From positions 38,720,307-38,784,306 of the forward strand of contig JAWZYU010000020.1 of assembly GCA_038380435.1 (NCBI GenBank): 64,000 nucleotides of DNA, written 5' to 3'. This document shows, one piece after another, positions 20,804-31,331 of this stretch. The notes below the pieces were generated by a model. That model did no database searches. It saw only the letters and a list, made by a program, of their open reading frames with translations, and had not been told where the DNA came from. The DNA comes from Ryuthela nishihirai (Eukaryota; Arthropoda; Arachnida; Araneae; Heptathelidae). Positions within the stretch are counted from its first letter, which is position 1, and the number at the start of each line of letters is the position of its first letter. Both the position numbers and the translations under genes were made by a program.

Positions 20804-21512
20804 GAACATTTTTATATATTAAAATATTTGTCTCTGGAACGGACTAAACTTTAATATCTCGTTAACCCACATGTATCGTCTTAACCTTTTTCGTTAGATG
20901 TTTTCGATTATCTACGGTAAAATAACAACTTCGTTATGATGCATCTTTATCTCATAATAACAATTGCAATTTGCCTATGATAACAACTTTCTGAATTAAA
21001 AAGTCTATTTCTGAAATTTTGAACACTCTCACTGTTGTTCCGACTTATTTCTCCAAATCATTTTTTTTTTGTTTTTTTTTTGTCTCCTGATACCGTTTTC
21101 TCGCTTGTCACGTTCAATTCTTAACATCATTTGCTAAAGCTGATATACCGTTCTGTTACAGATACCAGACATTTATTCGCAATGCAATCTTAGCAAATAA
21201 CGACTTGGGAGCAGATTTTTTTTTTTCCATTCACACCCGGAATAATTTCTTTGAGCTCCGATTCCATTCCGAGAAATGCGTTACTGCGATGCACCGAGGA
21301 ATATATTACTTTTCAACTGTTGCAAGCCAAATCAATTCCGAAATGCATTCTTCTCGTCCGCTTGCTTTGGAAAATAATCTTGAATATTTCACGCGCTTTG
21401 TTTATTTAACCTTCTCTGAAGCTTGTCTGATATTAGAAATAGAGGCATTTTTTTTTCGCAATTCAATCTTATTGTTATCTAATCATATCGAGAGAAAACG
21501 ATAAAGTCTTTG
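20804..21512. other. AT-rich sequence; one 99-codon open frame of unknown nature
   Basis: The plus-strand frame at 21205-21504 has no recognised domain and is probably chance. Confidence 0.4.
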
Positions 21513-21514
21513 TA

Positions 21515-21683
21515 CAGTCGCTCAAAAAAGTATCCGAACACTACGGTTGATTACAGAATTCAATTCAATGTCACGTGACACGAAGGTTGCCAAATCACTA
21601 ATTTCTAAAAAAAATCGTTGCCGGATATTTTTTTCTGAATTCTGTAATCAACCGTAGTGTTCGGATACTTTTTTGAACGACTC
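21515..21683. mobile_element. Palindromic MITE-1, copy 3
   Basis: TA-flanked (21513-21514 and 21684-21685). Both ends match copy 1, but the left arm has lost the stretch between GAATTCA and the central TCACGTGACA palindrome, so the arms are unequal. Confidence 0.85.
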
Positions 21684-21685
21684 TA

Positions 21686-22499
21686 CCTCCATATGCTAAA
21701 ATATTTTATTATTTATATATATAATTCCCTCCTTTGCATACACATTAAATAATTGAAGATGCCACAAACATTTTCGAAACTACTTTATAGCTCTAATTAA
21801 ATATCCGTATTATTTCTTGTCTGTGTTGCCTTTCTGCTAAGGTCTGGACTCCTTAGGATTATCATACGTCCTGCGAAAAGAGGACATGTCCTCTTTCTTA
21901 TGTCATGTCCTCCCCACATTTAAAAAAACATAAAAACATGAAATGTCCTCTGTAGTATCCCTCTCATAATTAATTGAGTGATTTTTTATAGTTTAATAAT
22001 CGCGTGATGTAGTATAGATTCTTCAATATTGATATTTTTTATTGATAATAATTTCTATCATCAACGTACATATTGATGATATTTGTGACCATTTTGTTCT
22101 TGTTATATGGTTATTGCCTGTATCTATTTCTGTTGGCTGGGAACCTCGAATTGATGACACCGCACTTAGTGCACGAAATGCATCGAAAATGTGTGAGAAC
22201 CAAGGAAGTGATCCACTTCCTATGATGATAGGAAGGGAAGCCGCTGTCATTGCGGGCGGCCATGATGAGGCACCCACCCTCTGCCATCTTCTCTTGTTCG
22301 CTCGCAAGGTGTTGGCCGCCGGATGAAACTTTATAGCATATTGGGTGGTGCGGGCGAGCGCTGTTGCCAACGGTGACCTTGAGGGCAAGAGCGGGGTGAC
22401 AGAAAAGGTTCAGCGAGATGACGAGAGATTCGTATCGGACGTCAAAATATTGAGTCGTGTCAAAATATTGAGTCGGGAACTGAGATTCTGAAGAAAGGA
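21686..22499. other. No recognised gene
   Basis: Contains a short GAGGACATGTCCTC palindrome near 21882. At 22042-22569 overlapping open frames on both strands lie in slightly GC-richer sequence without recognisable domains. Confidence 0.4.
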
Positions 22500-22703
22500 T
22501 AGAGTTCAAGCCTAAGAATAGTCTGTGTGACTGTGAGCAACCAGAGATCTGTGATGTGACTATGAGCAACCAGAGGTCTGTGTGACCATATATACATCAG
22601 AGGTCTGTGTGACCATATATACATCAGAGGTCTGTGTGACCATATGATACAAAGGTCGATGTAACCACATATAGATATATCAGAGGTCTGTGTAACCATA
22701 CGG
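22500..22703. repeat. 27-bp minisatellite
   Basis: Units of AGAGGTCTGTGTGACCATAT plus ATACATC are repeated, with degenerate copies on both sides (for example AGATCTGTGATGTGACTATG). Confidence 0.85.
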
Positions 22704-23610
22704 AATAAAGGTTCGTTAGAATAAAGGAGCGTTAGAAAGAAAGAGTAAAGGAGATGTTAGAGAGTAAAAGGAGCGTTAGAAAGAAAGAGTAAAGGAGTTG
22801 TTAGAGAGTAAAAGGAGCGTTAGAAAGAAAGAGTAAAGGAGATGTTAGAGAGTAAAAGGAGGGTTAGAAAGAAAGAGTAAAGGAGATGTTAGAGAGTAAA
22901 AGGAGCGTTAGAAAGAAAGAGTAAAGGAGATGTTAGAGAGTAAAAGGAGCGTTAGAAAGAAAGAGTAAAGGAGATGTTAGAGAGTAAAAGGAGCGTTAGA
23001 AAGAAAGAGTAAAGGAGATGTTAGAGAGTAAAAAGAGCGACGTTAAAGGGAAGACAGGATATGTTAGAGAAAGAGCAAAGGGAGCATTAGAGAAAGTAAA
23101 AAGGGTTTTAGAGAGATTAAAGGGAGCCTTAGAGAAAGTAAAGGGAGCGTTAGAGAGAGTAATGGAGCGTTACAGGGAGTAAAGTGGGCCTTAGAGAGAA
23201 TAAAAGGAACGTTAGAAAGAATAAAGGGGTGTTAGAGGGAGTAAAGGGAACGTTAGAGAGATCAAAGGGATTCTAGGTGTTAGAGAGAGTAAATGGGGTC
23301 TTAGAGCAAAAGGAGCATTAGAAAGAGAGTAAAGGGAACGTTAGAGAAAGGAAAGCGGGTGTTAGAGTAAAAGAAGCGTTAGAGAGCATAAAGCAGGCCT
23401 TAGAGAGAATAAAAGGAGAGAGCGATTAAAGGGAACATTACAGAGAGAGACTAAAGGGAATATTAGAGAGAATAAAGGAGGCGTTAGAGAGAGTAAAGGG
23501 TGCGTGTGAGTAAAGGAGCGTTAGGCAGAGAGAGTAAAGGGAACATTAGATGGAGTAAATGGGGTGTTAGAAATGGTAAAGGGTGATGCTAGTGATGGTG
23601 AAGGGCGTTG
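22704..23610. repeat. Purine-rich minisatellite with a 44-bp core
   Basis: A 44-bp unit made of GCGTTAGAAAGAAAGAGTAA, AGGAGATGTTAGAGAGTAAA and AGGA is repeated about seven times from 22729 to about 23036. It then decays into shorter GTTAGAGAG-AGTAAAGGGA units. The plus strand is almost entirely purine plus T. Confidence 0.92.
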
Positions 23611-23750
23611 GGGAAAAATCCTTTCCGGTTATGTGGATTCCATCCCCCCACACTTTTCTAAATACTTGGGGTAGATGTGACATGGCCAATTAACCCATAG
23701 AGTGCAGAAAAAAAAATAAAAAAAGGGCAGCTCAGAGGTAAAACAACCAA
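23611..23750 (+). mobile_element. SINE-A 3' fragment
   Basis: Contains TGTGACATGGCCAATTAACC, GTGCAGAAAAA and GCAGCTCAGAGGTAAAACAA. Only the tail end of the SINE is recognisable. Confidence 0.65.
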
Positions 23751-23915
23751 GCATTCAAAGCTATGAAAACTAGAAAAAAATCTTTACAGTAGCTTTCTCA
23801 ACATTAAAAAAAATCAGTTTTTTTAAAGTTGTTCTATTTTTAAACAGACGAAGCTACATATATACCTATCTACATACATGTAGTCACTCCTGAAGCAGTC
23901 ACTGCAGCCGAATTC

Positions 23916-24255
23916 GGGGCGGGGGTTTGGCTCAGTTTGTAGAGCGCCAAGCTCAAAATCTGTATTTCCCAGGTTCGAGTCCCTACCTGTGCCAGCGTTG
24001 AGATTTATATGCTAAATCCCCACTGAGGCTGCCGTCAGTCGGATGCCTCAATAATCCCCGACTGAAGGCTGCCGTCAGTCGGATGGAATATAAACCGTGG
24101 TTCCATGTGCTTGACGGGAGGTTACCATCTGCCTCCTAACAGTTGTCCAGTGGGGCCCTTCCCCCTACCTTCTCTGAGCCCTCAAGGTCCTAGTAACCTG
24201 CCCATTTACCCATTGTGTGTAAAACAAAAGTGGCGCTCATAGGTTAAACAACTCC
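23916..24255 (+). mobile_element. SINE-A, degenerate, with an internal duplication
   Basis: Head GGGGCGGGGGTTTGGCTCAG and B box GGTTCGAGTCCC are present. Within the body, a segment with ATCCCC-ACTGA-GGCTGCCGTCAGTCGGATG is present twice in tandem, which is unlike other copies. The tail ends AGGTTAAACAAC. Confidence 0.8.
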
Positions 24256-25587
24256 AACTAACGTAGCCTAAGTCCTGTTCGCTATTATCTACATAAGTAG
24301 GGACGAATTATGGTTCTTATAGGCATTAGGTTCTTCCGTTTCCAAGCTCTTCTAAATGAAGCATAGTTTTAAGGGTATATCAGTTTCGATGAATGATCAA
24401 AATTTTCTTGAATAATTATTCTCGGCTAGCAAAACGGTATGTAACAGGACTTAACAACCGATTTGCTCATTATTTATTCAAGGGATCTTTCTTATTATTT
24501 TTATCATATGAGAGGAATAAGACATAATCGAAAATTTTTTCTTAAGACTTAGCCACAGTGCCTATTGAGTAATATGATCTTGTTCATACCTCATTCTCGT
24601 ATCAACCCCTTTGTCTGAGCATTAAGCCTGTTACAAGTGAATTCACTAATGACCAATCTAACCCCATCTCTACCTGCATAGATATGTAGTTGTTCAATGA
24701 AGTTGATGACTCATTCTTCTAATCCCATCATTATTTTCAATTTAAATTCAATCTCTTTCGATGTTGATATTCCTACAAAAGGATTTTTTAATATAAAATT
24801 GAAAACAAAATTCGACGCAATTTAATTTTTCGGGCACTTAAAGTTTTTCTAAATCACGAAACAAACTCAAACAATTTTTCGCTGGATAATTTAAGAAACA
24901 AAGTCTTCCACACAATCTGTTCCCTCTCGGGAACATTCAGAGAACGTTTAAATCAAGGGCCTCAACACCACATTCCCTTACAACATAAATCACCTAAACA
25001 AATCCATGAATTACATTCCACGCCGTTTTTTGATTGCATTCTGCGGTTCCAAGCTTCTGCTTCTTCTGGACAGAAAAACTGCCCATTTCTCTTCATATCT
25101 AATTGCATCATACACTTCTCATTCACGAAGATGATGCACTCGATTTGAGAGCCGTCATCCATCAATGTCAGAAACACGCAAATTTTTTTATTTTAAACGC
25201 CTTAGAGAGAGAGCGCGCAAAAACATTGGGGTTCTTTTAATCACATTTTCATTTCTCTACGCAGACAACCTTTTGTATTTCTTCACTTCTCGCCCCTCAT
25301 TCTTTCTTTTCTCAAATCTCACCATCTTACACATTTTAAAAACATCTTATTTCGCTTTAGATCATTCCATTGCATTTTTTAAAACTTTAGTCTTCTACGG
25401 CATTAGATTGTTGTTAGGCTTACACCACGTGTTGACACTTCCCCTCATTGAATCATTTCAGTTTCTAAATCTTCCTTAGAAAGCGTTATTTTTTTGGTTC
25501 CGCATTTTCGAACCATTGCTGCAAATGTTGGCTATTATTGGATCAAAGGCTACTCTGATAGAATGGGTAAGTAATCGGATTATTGCA
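24256..25587. other. AT-rich sequence; one 104-codon open frame of unknown nature
   Basis: The plus-strand frame at 25165-25479 encodes a hydrophobic product without recognisable motifs; AT-rich DNA readily gives such frames. Nothing else was seen. Confidence 0.4.
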
Positions 25588-25798
25588 GCGTGATATCGGA
25601 TGGGAAGGTAAGCTGTGGTTAAGTGTAAAGGAGAGCCATAATCTGTGCATGTTGAGGAACACGCTGGATGGCCTTGAGGGGATGCTATTATCTGACTCCT
25701 AACAGCTGTTTGGTTGATCTTCTTCCCCCAGCCCTTGGGTTCTTGCGACCTGACCATTTAGCCCATTGCGTGCAAAAAATGTAATACCCAAAGGTTAA
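25588..25798 (+). mobile_element. SINE-A fragment, head missing
   Basis: Starts at ATCGGATGGGAAGGTAAGCT and runs through AACACGCTGGATGGCCTTGA to a decayed tail (CCCAAAGGTTAAA). Confidence 0.7.
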
Positions 25799-25875
25799 AT
25801 TACTGAAACTATATTCGAGCATTCGCTGCAGTAGCACTGTGATTTTCTTGTCTTTCTCCACCTGCGATTAGAAAG

Positions 25876-26404
25876 GATTCAACTGATGGGTTTGGAGAGA
25901 GTTGGGTTGTTTTACCTCTGAGCGGCACTTTTTTGTACACCATGGGCTAAATGGCCAGGTCACATGGACCCCGAAGGCTCAGAGAAGGTTGGGGGAGGGG
26001 ACCCACTGGAACAGCTGTTGGGAGACAGATGGTAGCCTCCCGTCAAGTTCATCCAGCGTGTTCTTTAACGTGCACAGGGTATGGCTCTCCCGCACACGGG
26101 GACGCGGCTTAACGTCCCATCCGACGGACGGCGGCCTTTCCAAGCCCATCGGCGTCCCCTACTGACCGTGGGCAAGGCGGGGATTTGGTTTGGAGAGACC
26201 TTCGTCCATTAGAAGAATGGAAGGTTAAACCGTATACAGGAGAGCTACACCATGTGAACATTTCACAATACTCTGCATGGCAGACTTTCATCTGCTGATA
26301 AGAGTTGTCCACTGGATTCTTCTGGGGGTGATCTATATCTGTGATACTTGTGATTTGGATATAGTTTTGAAAAGAGGTGGTGCTTATAGATTAAATGATC
26401 CACC
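25876..26404 (+). mobile_element. Very old SINE-A fragment, split by a younger SINE-A
   Basis: ACTGATGGGTTTGGAGAGA at the left and CCTTCGTCCATTAGAAGAAT at the right together give the SINE-A body (CCGATGGGCTTGGAAAGG, then CCGCCGTCCGTCGGATGG). Decayed similarity continues to about 26404. Confidence 0.6.
25901..26186 (-). mobile_element. 5'-truncated SINE-A inside an old SINE-A
   Basis: Runs from the tail (GTTGGGTTGTTTTACC) to GGCAAGGCGGGGATTT. The 12-bp TSD GGTTTGGAGAGA lies at 25889-25900 and 26187-26198. Low divergence contrasts with its decayed host. Confidence 0.9.
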
Positions 26405-26639
26405 TCAATCCTTTTATATTTTTTTTATCAGAATTTTTTATGATCTATAAAAGCTTGTAGACTTCATCATTCTCCGCATTAGAGCTTTGAGATTTTATAA
26501 AATAACAAAAAGGAATTGGCCGTCCCTCATAAATAAAACGTCTCATATACCGTAACTTTTATGGATAATTTTCTTTAAAATAATAAAAAGTAATGTGAAT
26601 AATAAGTCTCATAAATATTTTAGTCATTTGTTGATGGAG

Positions 26640-27860
26640 CAAAGCGAAAATCTCTGATAAAACTTCGCTTTTTTTGAAGATCTCTGACGAAACTGATTGA
26701 GTCTGATCGTTGATGATTTATTCAGCTGGAAGAAACACATAAATTATGCTTGTGGCAAATTATGATACAACTTTGCGATTCTATTCAGACTACGTGCTAT
26801 CTTACCACTAAATGTCTGTCAAATGGTTTATCATGCAATTGGAGACTCAGTCATAAACTAAGGATTAACTATTTATGGTAAAACTTACTGTACACAAATA
26901 GCTAAAATAAAAAGCATTCTAAATACAATTGTTAGACATTGTAGCAACCAACACAAAAATAAACTTTGAATATTAATATTGGTTACGCTATTATGAATAT
27001 ATTACCTATCAGTCAACTTATTAATATAAAACAGAGGTTCCCAAACTTATTTGTCCTACCGCCCCCTTTTCCGAAAAAAAATTACTCAGCGCCCCCCTGG
27101 AAATTTACTTTCTTTAAGCGAACAAACAGAAAGAGGCAGTGACAAATTTGCGTTCTTTTATGTATCTATATTTCTACCTACGTCCTACAACATAGTAAAG
27201 AAAGATGTTGATAGTAAAGAAAGATGTAAATAAGACACCTTGAAGCTTGAAATTATAAAATTATTTATTAAAATCTACCATAGTAACATTCGACTTTAAC
27301 TCTATGTTACACAACAGATAAAACACGTACGAGGTGTTTCAAAATTTTCTATCTTCCCTTCTTTCTTTATGCTTCCACCGCCCCCCAATTGCACCCGAGG
27401 CTACTACCGACCCCCTGGATCATTCCAACGCCCTCCAGGGGGCGGTATCGCCCACTTTGGGAAACATTGATATAAAATAATACTAAAATATTATTTCGAT
27501 AATACTTTAAATTCAAGATATTAGATATAAATCTAAAGGTAAATCATCATATTTTGAAAGCAGTTATGGGAAGAAATGTAGAAATCATGAAATTCGCTAT
27601 GTATTCAACAGTATCCCTAAAGAGTTATTTAACTGAAAAAAAAAATAGAGATAAAAATTTTTTTCAAGACATGAGTTCTGGAAAATATTTAAGGACTGTT
27701 TTCTCTGTGGTATGTAAATGTAAATATTGAGTTTATTTTCATAATATTATAACTGTTTATTGTATACTCTATTTGCATTCCTGGGGACAAACCTTTTAGC
27801 TTCGTGGGACTTGATTTTGTACTAAAGAAATTATGGAAAATAAATGAAAACTTGAAATAA
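26640..27860 (+). pseudogene. LINE-C reverse transcriptase C-terminal remnant
   Basis: Frameshifted pieces read as the C-terminal third of a Jockey/CR1-type LINE protein: WKKHINYACGK near 26735, ILPLNVCQMVYHAIGDSVIN near 26800, LTIYGKT and TIVRHCSNQHKNK near 26930, then VEIMKFAMYSTV near 27570. The 3' end is AATAAATGAAAACTTGAAAT near 27840. A hAT-type MITE (27032-27469) splits it. All frames carry stops, so it is an old dead copy. It is distinct in sequence from LINE-A and LINE-B. Confidence 0.7.
27032..27469. mobile_element. hAT-type MITE inside LINE-C
   Basis: Ends are CAGAGGTTCCCAAACTT and, inverted, CAATGTTTCCCAAAGTG. The perfect 8-bp TSD ATATAAAA lies at 27024-27031 and 27470-27477. Only the subterminal regions are GC-rich; there is no transposase. 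Confidence 0.9.
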
Positions 27861-27914
27861 AAATTTAGAATCTCAAATTTCGAAAAATCTCTGGTAAATA
27901 ATTAGTCACACTTA

Positions 27915-28027
27915 ACTGTTGAACGGATCGCCTCCTTTAACCTTCTATGAGCCCTTGGAGTTCTTGTGACTTGTCAATTTTGCTCACTATAATGCTAAAA
28001 ATTGCAGATCAGAGGTAAAACGACCCA
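27915..28027 (+). mobile_element. SINE-A 3' fragment, degenerate
   Basis: AACCTTCTATGAGCCCTTGG, TCTTGTGACTTGTCAATTTT and CAGATCAGAGGTAAAACGAC match the final third of SINE-A. Confidence 0.65.
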
Positions 28028-28049
28028 AAAAAAGTATATCAACACACTA

Positions 28050-28145
28050 CAGGGTGTCCCTGAATTCATGGCCCAAACGTGAGGGGATGGTAGTACATAC
28101 CGAACCCACCAATATTCGTCATAGAATATGCGACTGCAAACGCAG
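28050..28145 (+). repeat. MLE-A left terminal inverted repeat
   Basis: 96 bp, the inverse of 32810-32905 with about four mismatches. Confidence 0.9.
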
Positions 28146-28269
28146 CCCGGTGCCAAAAGGGGGCGCAGAGGAAGCGGCACGGATTAAAAGCGCTGGATCG
28201 GCCAAACCGTTCAAATTCATCAAGCTCTTCAAGATTCATCCACTGTTAGAGATTTTAAACCACATTACA

Positions 28270-30445
28270 ATAAACTTTCACCGGAGCTTAAAAAAGAAGT
28301 GCAAACCAAAAATAGAGCAAGAAGAATATGACAATCTTCAAGATTACCACAAGACAAAGAAGTATATAATAAACTCAAAATCAAACTTCGAAACAATCTA
28401 CAAGAATTTAGAAATAAAAACTGGAATAATAAACTTAATTCACTTAACCCAAATGACGGCTCAATTTGGAAAATGGTTCGATCATTAAAGGGAAACAATC
28501 ATCATACTGGTCCACTTCATGGATCGGACGGCATGGCATATTCTAATTCAGATAAGGCCGAAACCTTTGCTAATTCACTCGAATTGCAATTTCGGCCGAA
28601 TGAAGAGTATGTCAATGACGATCTGATCGATGAGGTTTGGGTTGGGTTGTTTTACCTCTGAGCGGCACTTTTTTGTACATCATGGGCTAAATGGCCAGGT
28701 CACAAGGACCCCGAAGGCTCAGAGAAGGTTGGGGGAGGGGACCCACTGGAACAGCTGTTTAGGAGACATGGTAGCCTCCCGTCAAGGCCATCCGTCAAGC
28801 GTGTTCTTTAACGTGCACAGTGTATGGCTCTCCCGCACACGGGGCCACGGCTAAACGTCCCATCAGACGGACGGCGGCCTTTCCAAGACCATCGGTGTCC
28901 CCTACTGACCGTGGGCAGGGCGGGAAATTTTGCGGAGATAAATCTCAACGCTGACCCATCTGGGACTCGAACCTGGGAACTACAGATTGCGAGCTGGCGC
29001 GCTACCGACTGAGCCACCCCCGCCCCAAATCGATGAGGTGGAAAGTACCTTCAGAAGATTCAGAAAATCACCATGTGAAGACAAACTGCAGTTTATCACA
29101 TTTGATGAAATCAAGGAGAACATCAAACAGCTAAAACTTAAAAAAGCCGCCGGAGATGATGCCATCAACAATACATTCATCAAAAACCTTCCCAACAAAG
29201 CAGTTTTACTAATTCTTAAAATCTTTAACAAATGCCTTCAATTTCATTGTTTTCCTCAGGCGTGGAAAAATGCCATCATCACCATGTTGCCAAAACCAAG
29301 AAAAAACCCACTCTTTCCTGATAACCATCGCCCAATTAGCTTACTCCCCTGCCTGGGAAAACGTTTGGAGAAATCCATTCTCAGGGGCCTTGAATTCTCA
29401 TTGCAGTCTCTCAATGTCCTCCCCCTGAACAATTTGGTTTCCGTAGGAAGCACTCCACAGTGCACCAAATTCAAAGGGTGGTAGAGACTATTGCAGAGGC
29501 CTGCAATAAAAAAGAATCAACAGTGGCTGTATACTTCGACATTGCAAAGGCGTTCGATCGAGTCTGGACTGAGGGACTCATTTATAAATTCATCAAATTC
29601 AACTTTCCACATGCTTTGACTACCATAATTCACAGCTACCTTTCTCAGCGCACATTTCAAGTCAAAGTTGCAAACTGCATTTCTGAAACAAAATCCATCA
29701 ATGCAGAAGTCCCTCAAGGATCCATTCTGGCTCCGACATTGTTTAACATCTATACCTCAGATGTTCCAAAACAGAAACGAATTATTTATGCCATGTATGC
29801 TGACAACACGGCATTTCTTGCTCTCTCCCTTCGTGCATCCTTTGCCTGCAAAAGAATGCAGACAATGCTTAATCCTTTGAAAATTGGTGCACAGATTGGA
29901 GGGTGCAGGTTAACCCTTCAAAAAGTATTGTAGTCCTTACGTCACATAAGAGAAATCCCCATCATGATAATCTCTACCTGTTCGACAAACGGGTAGCGTG
30001 GAGCGACCATGCAAAATATCTTGGAGTCACGATTCACCATAAACTCAGCTGGAATGCACACGTCACCAACGTCATTAACAAAACAAGAGCGCATCACTGC
30101 AAATTATTTCCCATCATGGGCAATAGATCTTCTACAAGCATCCAAAACAAAATCCTTCTTTACACGCAAGTGATAAAACCAATACTCCTATATGCTGCAC
30201 CCATCTGGGGAGCAACCTCCATCTCTAATCTTGCCAAACTTCAATCGACTCAAAACAAGATATTGCGATCAGCTATAGCAGCACCCTGGTTCGTCAAGAA
30301 TTCCGTTATTCACAGAGATCTGAACTATGACTCCATCTTAGAAAGTATAAAAAAACTTGCCAAGAACTACTTTGATACTGCAGATGCTCATCCAAATGCT
30401 CTCATCCAATGCCAACAACTATCAGTTTATGCCATCCGATAAATA
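28270..30445 (+). pseudogene. Reverse transcriptase of LINE-B (broken)
   Basis: This is a Jockey-clade type non-LTR reverse transcriptase. Upstream linker motifs include NDGSIWKMVRSLKG near 28450 and LHGSDGMAYSNSDKAETFAN near 28515. After the SINE insertion the frame continues with KLKKAAGDDAINNTFIK, PKPRKNPLFPDNHRPISLLP and a frameshift near 29470. The palm follows with YFDIAKAFDRVW and VPQGSILAPTLFNIYTSDVP. The catalytic box reads YADNTA instead of the usual YADDTA, so one catalytic Asp is replaced by Asn. A further frameshift near 29905 leads to the C-terminal region (AKYLGVTIHHKLSWNAHV, LLYAAPIWG), with the last frame stopping at 30442. The SINE, the frameshifts and the D-to-N change all mark it as dead. 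Confidence 0.85.
28637..29028 (-). mobile_element. SINE-A, full length, inside LINE-B
   Basis: Complete tail-to-head copy. The 11-bp TSD ATCGATGAGGT lies at 28626-28636 and 29029-29039, duplicating LINE coding sequence for IDEV. Confidence 0.93.
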
Positions 30446-30540
30446 TAAACGTCCAAGGAGCATTCTCTTCGCTAAGGTTCCGGGTGAAGGATGATGACGG
30501 CTACAGTCTAACTTGTGCCTCTAGCCGTACTCACCCTCCA

Positions 30541-30842
30541 TTTTTATCTCCGCAACATTCTCCGCCCTGCCCACGGTCAGTAGGGGACACCAATGGGCTG
30601 GGAAAGGCTGCCGTCCGTCGGATGGGACGTTAAGCCGTGGCCCCGTGTGCGGGAAAGCCATACCCTGTGCACGTTAAAGAACACGCTGGATGGCCTTGAC
30701 GGGAGGCTACCATCTGTCTCCCAACAGCTGTTCCAGTGGGTCCCCTCCCCCAACGTTCTCTGAGCCTTCGGGGTCCATGTGACCTGGCCATTTAGCTCAT
30801 GGTGTGCAAAAAAGTGCCGCTCAGAGGTAAAACAACCCAACC
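30541..30842 (+). mobile_element. 5'-truncated SINE-A at the LINE-B C-terminal region
   Basis: Starts at TTTTTATCTCCGCAACATTC and lacks the tRNA-like head. The 9-bp TSD CACCCTCCA lies at 30532-30540 and 30843-30851. Confidence 0.85.
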
Positions 30843-31331
30843 CACCCTCCAATTACCCCTTTTTCCGTTTTCCCTTTCCTGCTCATCAATCTACCCATTT
30901 TATTCGACCTCATGTTTTTCTCTACACTCTCATCCCCCCCCCCTTCCCCTCCCTCACCACACATCATCCACATTCCACCTCCTTCCACCCACACTCACAA
31001 TACCCGTACTCATCTCTCACCTGATAATCCTCCTATCTCTTACCAAGTAATTTAAGTACTCACATACAATTTTCATTAATCCCTTCTACATCTTACCTGA
31101 TAGCCCAACCACTTTTATGCCATATATCCTACCTTATCCCTCCCACCTCAATGTAATTCAACATTGGCAGTCTCTGCCACGGCTTAGCCGTTTTATTCTT
31201 CTAAATACAGTCAATAGCCTTTAAGGAATACTTCAGATAATGCAGGCATAGACTAATGTCTGGTACTGCTACAGTCAATTTGATCCCTGATTCCTGAAAC
31301 CCCAGCATTCTCAGCGTCCACCGGACACGAG

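Larger units (their letters stand above)
28200..31205 (+). mobile_element. LINE-B, 5'-truncated Jockey-type retrotransposon
   Basis: The element is inserted in the 5' part of MLE-A. It keeps the linker between endonuclease and reverse transcriptase, most of the RT domain, a C-terminal region and a C/T-rich 3' part ending near TTTTATTCTTCTAAATACAG (about 31205). It is interrupted by SINE-A at 28637-29028 and 30541-30842. The exact ends and a TSD were not identified. Confidence 0.75.

Noticed and set aside
21819..21955. SINE-B scrap and hAT-like end near a GGACATGTCC palindrome
   Set aside because: TGTTGCCTTTCTGCTAAGGTCT resembles the SINE-B body over about 20 bases only, and no inverted partner or TSD could be found for the palindrome.
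22729..23036. CRISPR-like array
   Set aside because: Units are contiguous 44-bp tandem repeats without unique spacers, in a eukaryotic context.
24962..25479. Pair of divergent small genes
   Set aside because: Both frames lack domains and lie in AT-rich sequence; hydrophobic composition alone is not evidence.
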